The notes under the pieces are model-generated. The model searched no databases. It had not been told where the DNA came from and saw nothing but the letters and a program-made list of their open reading frames with translations. Source: an uncultured Mycobacterium sp. (lineage in GTDB: Bacteria > Actinomycetota > Actinomycetes > Mycobacteriales > Mycobacteriaceae). From it: a stretch of 64,000 bases of DNA. Below, piece after piece: positions 17,469-32,477 of the stretch (position 1 is the first letter of the stretch; each line of letters opens with the position of its first letter). The position numbers and the translations under genes were made by a program. The stretch lies in the NCBI GenBank assembly GCA_900078375.1, contig FLQS01000006.1, positions 88,857-152,856 on the forward strand. Direction: 5' to 3'.

Positions 17469-18368
17469 TTAACCCGCCGGAGCTGCCGCTGCCGCGGGGG
17501 TAGCGGCGGCCGCCGTCGAGGCGCCTTGAATCGCCTGGGTAATCGACGGCATGACTACGCCTTTGAGCAGGTCGATTGCCTGTCCGACGCCAAGCTGGTT
17601 GGCGGCGCTGCTCAGGTCGCTGATGATCCCGCCGGACGCGGCCGGTGTGCTAGGCATGGCCAGCGAGGGATCGCCAAGGATCGGATAGGTCCCGTTCACC
17701 GGGCCCAGCGGCGCGCTGATCGGCTGTTCGTTCGGCAAGCCGAGGCCGGTCGCCGACGGGCTGGTCAGCCCGGGGGTCGACAGCGACGGGGTGCCAGTAC
17801 CGAGCTGAGGAGTGGTCAGCGCCGGGTTGGTCAGCGCAGGATCGGTCAGCGAGGCCGACGCCGACGGGACGGTGACCCCCGGGGTGGTCAGGCCAGGCGT
17901 GGTGAGCCCGGGCGTGGTCAGGCTCGGCGTGGTCAAACCGGGCGTGGTCAGGCTCGGCGTGGTCAGACCGGGGGTGGTCAGGCTCGGCGTGGTGAGCCCG
18001 GGGGTGGTCAGGCCAGGCGTGGTCAGGCCTGGTGCGGTCAGCCCTGGCGTGGTCAGGCCCGGCGCGGTCAGGCTCGGCGTCGTCAACGTCGGGCCGGCCT
18101 GCGCCGGTTGGGCACCGGCCGGGCTCAGACCCGTCGGCAGCGGCGGAAGGTTGATCCCGAACTGCGACAGACCCTGCTGAAGCGCGGACATCAATTCGTT
18201 CGGCAGGTCGGTCACCACCGCGGCGCGGACGAACTCGCGCTGTTCGGGTGCCTTCTGCGGGGTAGCGGTCAGTTCGACCACACCAATAGCGGCAATAGGA
18301 CTTGCGACGGCCAATGCGGCGACTGCGCTCATGGCTGTCGAGAGCTTGCGTCGACGGCTGTTAGGCAC
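17469..18368 (-). CDS. erp: Exported repetitive protein Erp
   Basis: This 299-residue secreted surface protein is restricted to mycobacteria and relatives and is linked to virulence and envelope integrity. The N-terminus RRRKLSTAMSAVAALAVASP and the block LMSALQQGLSQFGINLP match the family. About sixteen P-[GS]-L-T-[TA] pentapeptides occupy the centre (roughly residues 90-170), then a region of DPALTNPALT, and a C-terminal hydrophobic Ala-rich end. The GTG start is chosen because GAGGAG lies 6 bases upstream; the frame is open further upstream but lacks support. Confidence 0.95.
   Translation of the reverse strand: MPNSRRRKLSTAMSAVAALAVASPIAAIGVVELTATPQKAPEQREFVRAAVVTDLPNELMSALQQGLSQFGINLPPLPTGLSPAGAQPAQAGPTLTTPSLTAPGLTTPGLTAPGLTTPGLTTPGLTTPSLTTPGLTTPSLTTPGLTTPSLTTPGLTTPGLTTPGVTVPSASASLTDPALTNPALTTPQLGTGTPSLSTPGLTSPSATGLGLPNEQPISAPLGPVNGTYPILGDPSLAMPSTPAASGGIISDLSSAANQLGVGQAIDLLKGVVMPSITQAIQGASTAAAATPAAAAAPAG
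17881..18085 (-). repeat. 15-bp tandem coding repeats of erp
   Basis: Imperfect 15-base units (plus-strand form GTGGTCAGGCTCGGC and variants) encode the PGLTT pentapeptides. Copy number in this gene family is known to vary among species and strains. Confidence 0.85.
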
Positions 18369-21817
<3,449 letters not shown>

Positions 21818-21825
<8 letters not shown>

Positions 21826-22369
21826 CGGCAGCGTGACGGAACCGGTTGCGCCACCCGCCAGCGGCGAAATCGCGACACTGGTCGCCGTCCAGTCGAGGCT
21901 GGGCACGCCCGCGGTGATCGAGGTGGCCCGGTCGATGTCGCACTTCGGTGAGCACGCCCAGGGCTGGGTGGCAATCTCGGCGCTGGGCGCGCTGGCCATG
22001 CGGAAGCGCCGGCGCGAGTGGGTGCTCGTGGGTGTCGGCGCGGTGGCCGCGCATGCCGCCGCCATCGCGATCAAGTTGGTGGTACGCCGTAAGCGGCCCA
22101 ACCATCCGGCGGTCGCGGTCAATGTCGGCACGCCGAGCGCGCTGAGCTTTCCCTCCGCGCACGCCACGTCCAGCACCGCCGCGGCTATGCTGCTGTGCCG
22201 GGCCACCCGCTCACGGCTGCCGCTGGCAGTCGTGCCCGCGATGGCCCTGTCGCGGCTGGTCCTCGGCGTGCATTACCCGACCGACGTACTTGCCGGGGCG
22301 GCGGTCGGCGCCGTTGTCGCGCGGACGGCCGGCTGTTTTGCTTCACCGCAGAAGGAGACGCCGAAGTGA
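21818..22369 (+). CDS. PAP2-family phosphatase of the decaprenyl-phosphoarabinose pathway
   Basis: This 183-residue membrane protein has all three PAP2 motifs: K-x6-RP (KLVVRRKRP), PSAH (FPSAHATSS) and SR-x5-H-x3-D (SRLVLGVHYPTD). Its place between glfT2 and ubiA matches Rv3807c, proposed to remove the 5-phosphate of decaprenyl-phosphoribose-5-phosphate before DprE1. The ATG at 21818 overlaps glfT2 by 8 bases; GTG at 21833 is an alternative. Confidence 0.88.
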
Positions 22370-22375
22370 GCGCCC

Positions 22376-23290
22376 ATGAGTGAGGAAGCGAAGCAGGTCG
22401 CTGGACCGCCGAGCAATCTGTTCACCGGGATCGTCAAGGCCCTCCGGCCCCGCCAGTGGATCAAGAACCTGCTCGTGCTGCTCGCCCCGCTGGCCGCGCT
22501 GGGCCGCGATATGCACTACGACTACGCCGATGTCGGGTTCAAGGTGTCGATCGCGTTTGTGGTCTTCTGCCTGGCCGCCTCGTCGATCTACCTGATCAAC
22601 GACGCCCGCGATGTCGAGGCCGACCGCGCCCACCCGACCAAGCGATTCCGGCCGATCGCCGCGGGTGTGTTACCGGTCGGCCTGGCCTACGGCATCGCGG
22701 TAGTGCTCGGCGTCGCCTCGCTGGCGATCTCCTGGTGGCTGACGCCGCAGCTGGCGCTGGTCATGGCGATCTACATCGGTATTCAGCTGGCCTACTGCTT
22801 CGGCCTCAAACATCAAGCGGTGCTGGACATCTGCATCGTGTCCTCGGGCTTCCTGATCCGGGCCATCGCCGGCGGCGTGGCCGCCGGCATCCCGCTGTCC
22901 CAATGGTTCCTGCTGGTGATGGCCTTCGGCGCGTTGTTCATGGCGGCGGGCAAGCGCTACGCCGAACTGCAGCTCGCCGAGCGCACGGGCGCCAAGATTC
23001 GCAAATCGCTGGAGAGCTACACCAGCACCTACTTGCGATTCGTGTGGACGTTGTCGGCGACGGCGGTGGTGCTTTGCTACGGCCTTTTCGCCTTTGAGCG
23101 CGACGGTAGTACCGGATCGTGGTGGGCGGTGTCGATCGTGCCGTTCACCATGGGCATCTTGCGCTACGCGATCGACGTCGACGGCGGAATGGCCGGTGAG
23201 CCCGAGGAGATCGTGCTGGGCGACCGGGTGCTGCAGCTCCTCGGCTTGGTGTTGATCGGAACGGTCGTTGCAGCGATCGCCTTCAGTTGA
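22376..23290 (+). CDS. ubiA: Decaprenyl-phosphate phosphoribosyltransferase
   Basis: This 304-residue UbiA-superfamily enzyme with about nine membrane segments transfers 5-phosphoribose from PRPP to decaprenyl phosphate, the committed step to decaprenyl-phosphoarabinose. The first Asp-rich motif is LINDARDVEADRAHPTKRFRP (Asn-Asp-x2-Asp-x3-Asp). It is 6 bases after the phosphatase gene; the ATG is preceded by GAAGTGAG. It corresponds to Rv3806c, mutations of which are linked to ethambutol resistance. Confidence 0.93.
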   Translation: MSEEAKQVAGPPSNLFTGIVKALRPRQWIKNLLVLLAPLAALGRDMHYDYADVGFKVSIAFVVFCLAASSIYLINDARDVEADRAHPTKRFRPIAAGVLPVGLAYGIAVVLGVASLAISWWLTPQLALVMAIYIGIQLAYCFGLKHQAVLDICIVSSGFLIRAIAGGVAAGIPLSQWFLLVMAFGALFMAAGKRYAELQLAERTGAKIRKSLESYTSTYLRFVWTLSATAVVLCYGLFAFERDGSTGSWWAVSIVPFTMGILRYAIDVDGGMAGEPEEIVLGDRVLQLLGLVLIGTVVAAIAFS

Positions 23291-25274
23291 GCCACTGACT
23301 CCCGATAGCGGCCCGGCCGAGGCCGGGCCGCTGAAATTGCCGTGGGCACCGGCGTTCCCGCTGCGGCCGCTGGCCCGCGTCAGCTTGTGGCTCAGTGTCG
23401 TTGTGATCGCCGCATTGTGGGTCTGGGGGGCCTGGCAACGCCGCTGGATCGCCGACGACGGTTTGATCGTGTTGCGAACGGTGCGCAATCTGCTGGCCGG
23501 CAACGGGCCGGTGTTCAATGCCGGCGAGCGGGTGGAGTCCAACACCTCCACGCTGTGGACCTTTCTCACCTATTTCGGCGGTCTCGTCGGCGGACCGGTG
23601 CGACTGGAGTACGTCGCGCTGACGCTGGCGCTGAGCTTGTCCGTCGCGGGTGTGGTGCTCGCAATGATCGGTACCGCACGGCTATTCGCACCGGGATTGC
23701 AGGGGCGCCGGGCGCTGCTGCTGCCGGCCGGTGCCCTGGTCTACATCGCGATCCCACCCGCCCGCGACTTCGCCACCTCGGGTCTGGAGAACGGCCTGGT
23801 GCTCGCCTGGATAGGCCTGCTGTGGTGGATGATGGTCGCCTGGTCGCAAGCGCCCCGGCGCCAGGGCAGCGGTCCCGCCTTCACCGCGGCGCTGGCCTTC
23901 GTCGCTGGTTTGAGCGTGCTCGTCCGCCCCGAGCTCGCCCTGGTCGGCGGCCTCGCGCTGGTGATGATGCTCATCGCCGCTCGCGGCTGGCTCGGCCGGC
24001 TGCTCATCGTGGTCGCCGGTGGGCTGTTGCCGGTGGGCTACCAGATCTTCCGAATGGGTTACTACGGGCTGCTTTTCCCGCAGACCGCGCTGGCCAAGGA
24101 CGCCACCGGTGACAAGTGGGCGCAAGGCCTGATCTACCTGGCGAACTTCAACCAGCCCTACGCGCTGTGGCTGGCGACGCTCTTGGTGATCGCGCTGGGT
24201 GTGGTCCTGGTGGTGGCGCGCAATACCGTCGGCCCCGCACCGGTACCCACCAAGTCTCGACGACTGGCTAGCCGGATCCAAAGCCCCACTGCCGTCGTCA
24301 TTTTCATGCTCCTCAGTGGTCTGGTGCAGGCGCTGTACTGGATCCGTCAGGGCGGCGATTTCATGCACGGCCGGGTATTGCTGACGCCGGTGTTCTGTCT
24401 GCTGGTTCCGGTCTCCGTGATCCCCGTCGTGCTGCCCGACACCATCAGCTCGGCGCGGGACCGGGGAGTGGTGCTGGCCGGCACGACCGCCGCGCTGTGG
24501 CTGGGGATCGTCGGCTGGTCGCTGTGGGCGGCGAACTCGCCAGGCATGGGACCCGACGCCACCAGGGTCACCTATTCGGGCATCGTCGACGAGCGGCGGT
24601 TCTACTCTCAGGCCACCGGCCACGCACATCCGCTGACCGCGGCCGACTACCTGGACTACCCGCGCATGCGCTCGGTCCTGACCGCGATCAACAACACGCC
24701 CGACGGTGCGCTGCTGCTGCCGTCCGGAAACTATGACCAATGGGATGTGGTGCCCGCCTACCCGCCACCGCCCCCACCGCCCGGTGTGTCTATGGATACC
24801 TGGCGTCGCCAAATAGCGCCGCACACAGTGTTTTTCACCAACCTCGGAATGCTCGGCATGAACGTCGGGCTGAACGTCAGGGTGATCGACCAGATCGGTC
24901 TGGCGAATCCGATCGCGGCGCATACCGCACGTCTGGAAGACGGCCGCATCGGTCACGACAAGAACCTCTTCCCGGACTGGGCCGTGGCCGAGGGGCCCTG
25001 GCTCAAGGAGCATCCATACGTGCCGCCCTACCTCGACGAGGGCTGGATCACCGAGGCCGGGGTTGCCCTGGGCTGCCCGGAGACCGACGCGATGCTGAAC
25101 TCCATCCGCGCGCCACTGGGTATCCGCCGGTTCGTGTCGAACGTTCTGCATGCGCTCGAATTCACCCGCTATCGCATCGATCGAGTGCCGCAGTACGAGC
25201 TGCAACGTTGCGGTCTGCCCGAGCCGCCATTGAAGGGGACGCCATACACCGGCTTGCCGGCGACGGGTCCGTAA
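23268..25274 (+). CDS. aftB: Terminal arabinofuranosyltransferase AftB
   Basis: This is a GT-C membrane enzyme adding the terminal beta-1,2-arabinofuranosyl residues to arabinan from decaprenyl-phosphoarabinose. The GT-C acidic pair lies in WIADDGLIVLRTVRN (Asp63, Asp64 if counted from 23268), followed by multiple membrane segments and a soluble C-terminus. The start is uncertain: the only in-frame options are TTG 23268 (overlapping ubiA), CTG 23295 and TTG 23337. The M. tuberculosis protein starts near the RVSLWLS block here, so the first ~36 residues are doubtful. A strong hairpin lies in that part. Confidence 0.9.
   Translation: MQRSPSVEPLTPDSGPAEAGPLKLPWAPAFPLRPLARVSLWLSVVVIAALWVWGAWQRRWIADDGLIVLRTVRNLLAGNGPVFNAGERVESNTSTLWTFLTYFGGLVGGPVRLEYVALTLALSLSVAGVVLAMIGTARLFAPGLQGRRALLLPAGALVYIAIPPARDFATSGLENGLVLAWIGLLWWMMVAWSQAPRRQGSGPAFTAALAFVAGLSVLVRPELALVGGLALVMMLIAARGWLGRLLIVVAGGLLPVGYQIFRMGYYGLLFPQTALAKDATGDKWAQGLIYLANFNQPYALWLATLLVIALGVVLVVARNTVGPAPVPTKSRRLASRIQSPTAVVIFMLLSGLVQALYWIRQGGDFMHGRVLLTPVFCLLVPVSVIPVVLPDTISSARDRGVVLAGTTAALWLGIVGWSLWAANSPGMGPDATRVTYSGIVDERRFYSQATGHAHPLTAADYLDYPRMRSVLTAINNTPDGALLLPSGNYDQWDVVPAYPPPPPPPGVSMDTWRRQIAPHTVFFTNLGMLGMNVGLNVRVIDQIGLANPIAAHTARLEDGRIGHDKNLFPDWAVAEGPWLKEHPYVPPYLDEGWITEAGVALGCPETDAMLNSIRAPLGIRRFVSNVLHALEFTRYRIDRVPQYELQRCGLPEPPLKGTPYTGLPATGP
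23307..23332 (+). promoter_or_regulatory. Perfect 12-bp-arm hairpin at the ubiA-aftB junction
   Basis: AGCGGCCCGGCC (23307-23318) and GGCCGGGCCGCT (23321-23332) form perfect arms around a 2-base loop, 17 bases after the ubiA stop. It may attenuate or terminate read-through into aftB, or mask its start. Confidence 0.6.
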
Positions 25275-26545
<1,271 letters not shown>

Positions 26546-26605
26546 GAGGGCGGTCACGACAACATCTGTCGAAGAGGAACGATCACGTCACTTGTGGTTG
26601 ACTAG

Positions 26606-27670
<1,065 letters not shown>

Positions 27671-27694
27671 TCGTTGCGCAGTCGATCACGACCG

Positions 27695-27723
27695 ACGGCG
27701 ACGACCTTCAAGGTCGTCGCCGT
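27695..27723 (+). terminator. Strong hairpin terminator after fbpA
   Basis: ACGGCGACGACC (27695-27706) pairs perfectly with GGTCGTCGCCGT (27712-27723) around a TTCAA loop, 25 bases after the fbpA stop. Confidence 0.8.
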
Positions 27724-27814
27724 TGGCGTATCCAAACCCATCTGAGTAAGCGGTGTGATTCACTACTTTGCAGGTGGGGCGGGGCTATACACGTGACTAG
27801 TCGACGAGGTGACC

Positions 27815-28705
27815 ATGATGAGTCTGTCGGGCCTGTTCCGGGGAGTCTGCGCCGCTGTTCTGGCGCTCGGACTTATGAGCGCCACAGCGCCGGCCTCCCA
27901 CGCCGCCGACGTCGAATATCTGATGGTGCCGTCACCGGCCATGGGCCGCGACATCCCGGTCGCCTTCCTGGCCGGCGGCCCGCACGCCGTGGTGCTGCTG
28001 GACGCGTTCAACGCCGGTGATCCGGTCAGCAACTGGGTGACCGCGGGCAACGCGATGAACACCCTGGCCGGCAAGGGCGTCTCGGTGGTCGCGCCGGCCA
28101 GCGGGGCGTTCACCCTTTACACGAACTGGGAGGCCGACGGCACCCGGCAGTGGGAGACCTTCCTGTCCGACGAGCTGCCCAACTGGCTGGCCGCCAACAA
28201 GGGCCTGGCTCCCGGCGGCCACGCGATCGTCGGCGCCGCCCAGGGCGGCACCGGAGCCCTGATGGAGGCGACGTTCCACCCGGACCGCTACCGCTACGCC
28301 GGGTCGATGTCGGGCTTCCTGACCCCGTCCAACACCTTCCTCAACGGCGCGATCACGGCCGGCATGAACGAGTTCGGCGGGGTGAACACCCAGGCCATGT
28401 GGGGTGCTGCGCAGCTGGGCCGATGGAAGTGGCACGACCCTGACGTGCATGCCCAGCTGCTGGTCGACAACAACACTCGGCTGTGGATCTTCAGCCCCCA
28501 GACGCTGACCTGCAGCGACGTGCCGGCCATGATCGGCTACTGCGACCAGGCTCAGGGCAGCAACCGCACGTTCTACGCGCACTACCGCTCCATAGGCGGC
28601 CGCAACGGCCACTTCGACTTCCCGGCGGGTGGAAACCACGACTGGGGCAACTGGGCCGCTCAGCTGGCCGCGATGTCGAACGACGTTGCGGCAGCTATCA
28701 AATAA
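27815..28705 (+). CDS. fbpD: MPT51/antigen 85-like protein without catalytic serine
   Basis: This 296-residue secreted protein has the antigen 85 fold, but the nucleophile position reads GAAQGGTGA (Gln instead of Ser), the hallmark of MPT51, which lacks mycolyltransferase activity and binds host matrix or carbohydrate in M. tuberculosis. The signal peptide ends at ASHA. GAGGTGACC places the start at ATG 27815 or 27818. A terminator upstream separates it from fbpA. Confidence 0.9.
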   Translation: MMSLSGLFRGVCAAVLALGLMSATAPASHAADVEYLMVPSPAMGRDIPVAFLAGGPHAVVLLDAFNAGDPVSNWVTAGNAMNTLAGKGVSVVAPASGAFTLYTNWEADGTRQWETFLSDELPNWLAANKGLAPGGHAIVGAAQGGTGALMEATFHPDRYRYAGSMSGFLTPSNTFLNGAITAGMNEFGGVNTQAMWGAAQLGRWKWHDPDVHAQLLVDNNTRLWIFSPQTLTCSDVPAMIGYCDQAQGSNRTFYAHYRSIGGRNGHFDFPAGGNHDWGNWAAQLAAMSNDVAAAIK

Positions 28706-28775
28706 GTCACGAATACGGGCGAACTGTTAGCTTTCCGCAATCTCTCGGAGCTCTGGGCCACGTACGGGCAGCCGG

Positions 28776-28781
28776 TAACGT
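28776..28781 (+). promoter_or_regulatory. -10 box, leaderless type, for the DUF732-like gene
   Basis: TAACGT fits TANNNT and ends 6 bases before the GTG start. The GGAGG between them is only 1 base from the GTG, too close to act as a normal ribosome-binding site. Confidence 0.45.
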
Positions 28782-28787
28782 GGAGGC

Positions 28788-29234
28788 GTGCAGCGCTCGC
28801 TCGTGATCAGCCTCGTGGGCCCAACGGCCTGGCTGATGGTGGCCTGCAGTTCTGGTGAGGATTTGGTGACCACCACCGTCCCGCCCGCCACCTACGGCGC
28901 CGTTCACGGCCAAGGCGCGATATTGGGTCCTGACGTTGATCTGCAGTCCACCAAGCTCGATGTCACACCGGCGCAGCGCGGGTTCCTCGATGCGCTCAGC
29001 GCCGCGGGTGTGCACCCGTCCAGCGAGCTGGAAGCATTGAGCATCGGCTCCCACGTCTGCCAGGCCCATGCGGCCGGTCAAAGCGATCAGGCAGTCTGGG
29101 ACTACATCGCACCCATGGTGCGCAGCGACGTCAACGACTCGGGATCGTCGGCGCCTGCGCACACCGCCCCCGAGCCGCAGGTGACCGAGGCCACCGCCGA
29201 CTACATCCGGATCGCTAACCAGCGGCTCTGCTAG
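28788..29234 (+). CDS. DUF732-like lipoprotein
   Basis: This 148-residue protein has a hydrophobic leader with lipobox MVAC (Cys20) and a helical domain with FLDALSAAGVHPSSE and a later HVCQAHAAG cysteine, the pattern of the mycobacterial DUF732 family, with a final Cys that may form a disulfide. Function unknown. It lies between fbpD and the cutinase-like gene, where M. tuberculosis has none that I recall. Confidence 0.75.
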   Translation: MQRSLVISLVGPTAWLMVACSSGEDLVTTTVPPATYGAVHGQGAILGPDVDLQSTKLDVTPAQRGFLDALSAAGVHPSSELEALSIGSHVCQAHAAGQSDQAVWDYIAPMVRSDVNDSGSSAPAHTAPEPQVTEATADYIRIANQRLC

Positions 29235-29255
29235 CAGGAAGACAACACCCCTTCC

Positions 29256-30275
29256 ATGGCTCGAACCTCCCGGACCAACGCCCGGCGTAGACGCCATCGC
29301 ATCCTCGGCCTGGTCGCCGCTGGGGCGATGGCCGTCGTCGTCGCACTCGTCGTCGCCATCATCGTCATCGTCGTGCGTCGGCCGGAATCGCCGCCGACGG
29401 CCGTGCCGCCGACCGTGCTCCCGCCGACCAGTTCACCGGGACAGCACAAGCCGCGCCCGGAGTTCCAGGACGCCAGCTGCCCCGATGTCCTGATGATCGC
29501 CATCCCCGGCACCTGGGAATCGTCACCGACCGACGATCCGTTGAACCCGACTCAGTTCCCGCTGTCGTTGATCGGCAACGTCACCCGGCCGCTGGCCGGT
29601 CAGTTCAGCCGCGACCGGGTCGAGGTGTACACGGTGCCGTACACGGCGCAATTCCATAACCCGCTGTCGTCGGACAAACAGATGTCCTACAACGACAGCC
29701 GCGCCGAAGGCACCAGGGCCACGGTGCAGGCGATGACCGATATGAACGATCGCTGCCCGCTGACCAGTTATGTCCTGGCCGGTTTCTCGCAGGGCGCGAT
29801 AATCGCCGGCGATCTCGCCAGTGATATCGGCAACGGGCGTGGCCCGGTCGACGAGGACCTGGTCCTCGGTGTGATGTTGATCGCCGACGGCCGCCGCCAG
29901 GTGGGGGTCGGGCAGGACATCGGTCCCAACCCGCCCGGCCAGGGCGCCGAGATCACTCTGCACGAATTCCCCGCGCTGTCCGAGATGGGTCTGACCATGA
30001 CGGGGGAGCGCCCGGGCGGCTTCGGTGCGCTGAACAACCGCACCAATGAGATTTGTGGCGTCGGCGACCTGATCTGCGCGGCTCCACAGGAGGCGTTCAA
30101 CATCACCAACCTGCCGACCACTCTCGACGTGCTGGCAGGTGGCGCCGGGCAGCCGGTGCACGCCCTGTACAACACGCCGCAGTTCTGGAACCTCGACGGC
30201 CAAACGGCCACGCAGTGGACACTGAATTGGGCGCGCAACCTGATCGAGAACGCGCCCCATCCGAAACACGGATGA
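29256..30275 (+). CDS. Cutinase-like envelope (phospho)lipase, Culp6 type
   Basis: This 339-residue protein has a basic N-terminus, one membrane segment (about residues 17-40), a Pro/Thr linker and a cutinase-like alpha/beta-hydrolase domain. The nucleophile is in AGFSQGA, the acid in [10 protein letters not shown] and the histidine in PVHALYN. It corresponds to Rv3802c (Culp6), a lipase/thioesterase needed for growth and tied to mycolate homeostasis, next to fadD32-pks13-accD4 as here. Confidence 0.92.
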   Translation: MARTSRTNARRRRHRILGLVAAGAMAVVVALVVAIIVIVVRRPESPPTAVPPTVLPPTSSPGQHKPRPEFQDASCPDVLMIAIPGTWESSPTDDPLNPTQFPLSLIGNVTRPLAGQFSRDRVEVYTVPYTAQFHNPLSSDKQMSYNDSRAEGTRATVQAMTDMNDRCPLTSYVLAGFSQGAIIAGDLASDIGNGRGPVDEDLVLGVMLIADGRRQVGVGQDIGPNPPGQGAEITLHEFPALSEMGLTMTGERPGGFGALNNRTNEICGVGDLICAAPQEAFNITNLPTTLDVLAGGAGQPVHALYNTPQFWNLDGQTATQWTLNWARNLIENAPHPKHG

Positions 30276-30519
30276 GGTGGGAGCTTCGGTGGCCGTCGAT
30301 TTGGCCGCTGCCGCGACTGCGCCTAACATTAAGAAGAAAATAAGAGCTGCACGCGTAAGGGGAACCCCGGCCGACGGGGCCGTTCAGGTCCCGAAGTGGA
30401 TCTGGATGACTCTGTACGATCTGGGAGGTTTGGGCCCACGACGCAGGGCTACCGGTGGCGCGATGTCATGCGCGGCCGCCGCAGGGCCCGACACAGATGT
30501 GTTCTGACAGGAGATTGGT
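30276..30519 (+). promoter_or_regulatory. Leader and promoter region of fadD32-pks13-accD4
   Basis: These 244 bases carry an A-rich stretch (30330-30345), a small GC-rich hairpin near 30360-30382, and TACGAT (30415-30420), which fits the -10 pattern. A 76-codon open frame here has no support. CAGGAGATT precedes fadD32 well. Confidence 0.4.
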
Positions 30520-32415
30520 ATGCCGTTCCACAATCCGTTCATCAAGAACGGCTTGATCACCTTCCCCGAGGGCGCCAGCGTGGTCAAGCACGTGGAGCGC
30601 TGGGCCAAGGTCCGCGGTGACAAGATCGCCTACCGCTTCTTGGATTTCTCCGTCGAGCGCGACGGTGTCGTGCGTGAGCTGACCTGGGCCGACTTCGGCG
30701 CCCGCAACCGCGCCGTCGCCGCCCGGCTGCAGCAGGTGACCGAGCCCGGCGACCGCGTCGCCATCCTGTGCCCGCAGAACCTCAACTACCTGGTCGCCTT
30801 CTTCGGCACCATGTACTCCGGTCGCGTCGCCGTCCCGTTGTTCGACCCGTCCGAGCCCGGCCACGTCGGCCGGTTGCATGCCGTGCTGGACGACTGCGGC
30901 GCATCGGCCATCCTGACCACCACCGACGCCGCCGAGGGCGTGCGCAAGTTCTTCCGTAGCCGTCCGGCCAAAGAGCGTCCCCGCGTCATCGCCGTCGATG
31001 CGATCCCCGACGAGGTCGGCGCGACCTGGGTGCCCCATGACTCGGCGGTGGACGCGGACGCCGTCGCCTACCTGCAGTACACCTCGGGTTCCACCCGGAT
31101 CCCCAGCGGCGTGCAGATCACCCACCTCAACCTGGCCACCAACGTGGTGCAGGTGATCGAGGCGCTCGAGGGTGAGGAAGGCGACCGGGGTGTCTCCTGG
31201 CTGCCGTTCTTCCACGACATGGGCCTGGTCACCGCGCTGCTGCCGGCGATGATCGGCCACTACTTCACCTTCATGACGCCCGCTGCGTTCGTCCGCCGGC
31301 CCGGCCGCTGGATCCGTGAGCTGGCCTACCGGGAGGGGGACACCGGCGGCACCATCTCGGTGGCCCCGAACTTCGCGTTCGATCACGCCGCGGCCCGAGG
31401 TCTGCCCAAGGACGACGAAGAGCCGCTGGATCTGTCCAACGTCAAGGCGATCCTCAACGGCAGCGAGCCGATCTCAGCTGCCACCGTGCAGCGGTTCAAC
31501 GATGCGTTCGGCCCGCTCGGCTTCCAGCCCAAGGCCATCAAGCCGTCCTACGGACTGGCCGAGGCGACTCTGTTCGTGTCGACCACGCCGGCTTCCGAAG
31601 AGCCGAAGATCGTCTCGGTCGACCGCGAACAACTCAACAGCGGCACGTTCGTTGTGGTGCCTGACGATTCGCCCACGGCCGTCGCCCAGGCGTCGGCGGG
31701 CAAGGTCGGCGTCGCCGAATGGGCGGTGATCGTCGACAACGAAGCCGCCACCGAGCTGGCCGACGGGCAGATCGGCGAGATCTGGATCAGCGGCCAGAAC
31801 ATGGGCACCGGCTACTGGAACAAGCCCGAAGAGACCGTCGCGACGTTCCAGAACATCCTCAAGTCGCGGACCAGCCCGTCGCACGCCGAGGGTGCCGCCG
31901 ACGACGCCACCTGGGTGCGCACCGGTGACCTCGGTGCCTTCCACGACGGCGAGCTCTACATCACCGGCCGCGTCAAGGATCTGGTGATCATCGACGGCCG
32001 CAACCACTACCCGCAGGACCTGGAGTACTCCGCTCAGGAGTCCACCAAGGCCGTGCGCACCGGCTTCGTCGCCGCATTCTCGGTGCCGGCCAATCAGCTG
32101 CCCGACGAGGTCTTCGAGAACGCGCACGCCGGCCTGAAGCGGGACGCCAGCGACAGCTCCGAGCAGCTGGTCATCGTCGCCGAGCGGGCGCCGGGTTCAC
32201 ACAAGATGGAGCTGGGGCCGATCTCCGACGACATCCGCGCGGCCATCGCGGTTCGGCACGGGGTCACGGTGCGCGACGTGCTGCTGACTCCGGCCGGTGC
32301 GATCCCGCGTACCTCCAGCGGCAAGATCGGTCGGCGAGCCTGCCGCTCGGCCTACCTGGACGGCACCCTGCGCAGCGGGAAGGTGGCCAATGCCTTCCCC
32401 GACGAATCGGAATGA
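30520..32415 (+). CDS. fadD32: Long-chain fatty-acyl-AMP ligase FadD32
   Basis: This 631-residue adenylating enzyme activates the meromycolic acid as acyl-AMP and loads it on Pks13. The ATP-binding motif is [11 protein letters not shown] (about residue 187), with [10 protein letters not shown] and [20 protein letters not shown] in the C-terminal half and the catalytic lysine in [11 protein letters not shown]. The start has a CAGGAGA ribosome-binding site 7 bases upstream. It begins the mycolate condensation operon. Confidence 0.96.
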   Translation: MPFHNPFIKNGLITFPEGASVVKHVERWAKVRGDKIAYRFLDFSVERDGVVRELTWADFGARNRAVAARLQQVTEPGDRVAILCPQNLNYLVAFFGTMYSGRVAVPLFDPSEPGHVGRLHAVLDDCGASAILTTTDAAEGVRKFFRSRPAKERPRVIAVDAIPDEVGATWVPHDSAVDADAVAYLQYTSGSTRIPSGVQITHLNLATNVVQVIEALEGEEGDRGVSWLPFFHDMGLVTALLPAMIGHYFTFMTPAAFVRRPGRWIRELAYREGDTGGTISVAPNFAFDHAAARGLPKDDEEPLDLSNVKAILNGSEPISAATVQRFNDAFGPLGFQPKAIKPSYGLAEATLFVSTTPASEEPKIVSVDREQLNSGTFVVVPDDSPTAVAQASAGKVGVAEWAVIVDNEAATELADGQIGEIWISGQNMGTGYWNKPEETVATFQNILKSRTSPSHAEGAADDATWVRTGDLGAFHDGELYITGRVKDLVIIDGRNHYPQDLEYSAQESTKAVRTGFVAAFSVPANQLPDEVFENAHAGLKRDASDSSEQLVIVAERAPGSHKMELGPISDDIRAAIAVRHGVTVRDVLLTPAGAIPRTSSGKIGRRACRSAYLDGTLRSGKVANAFPDESE

Positions 32416-32477
32416 CGACCGAAGGAAGTACTCAGCGACTACAGGGGTGGCCGCCCCTTCGCACGAGGTGAGGCCTC

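Noticed and set aside
17881..18085. Regular short repeats as a CRISPR array
   Set aside because: The 15-base units are contiguous without spacers and encode the Erp pentapeptides in frame.
22376..22400. Further copy of the glf/embA element at the ubiA start
   Set aside because: Only a short GAAGCGAAGCAGG similarity, which can arise by chance in GC-rich coding sequence.
27815..28705. Third antigen 85 gene as an active mycolyltransferase
   Set aside because: The nucleophile serine is replaced by Gln in GAAQGG, as in MPT51, so activity is not expected.
30277..30507. Short open frame before fadD32
   Set aside because: No ribosome-binding site, unlikely composition, and it covers the promoter region of fadD32.
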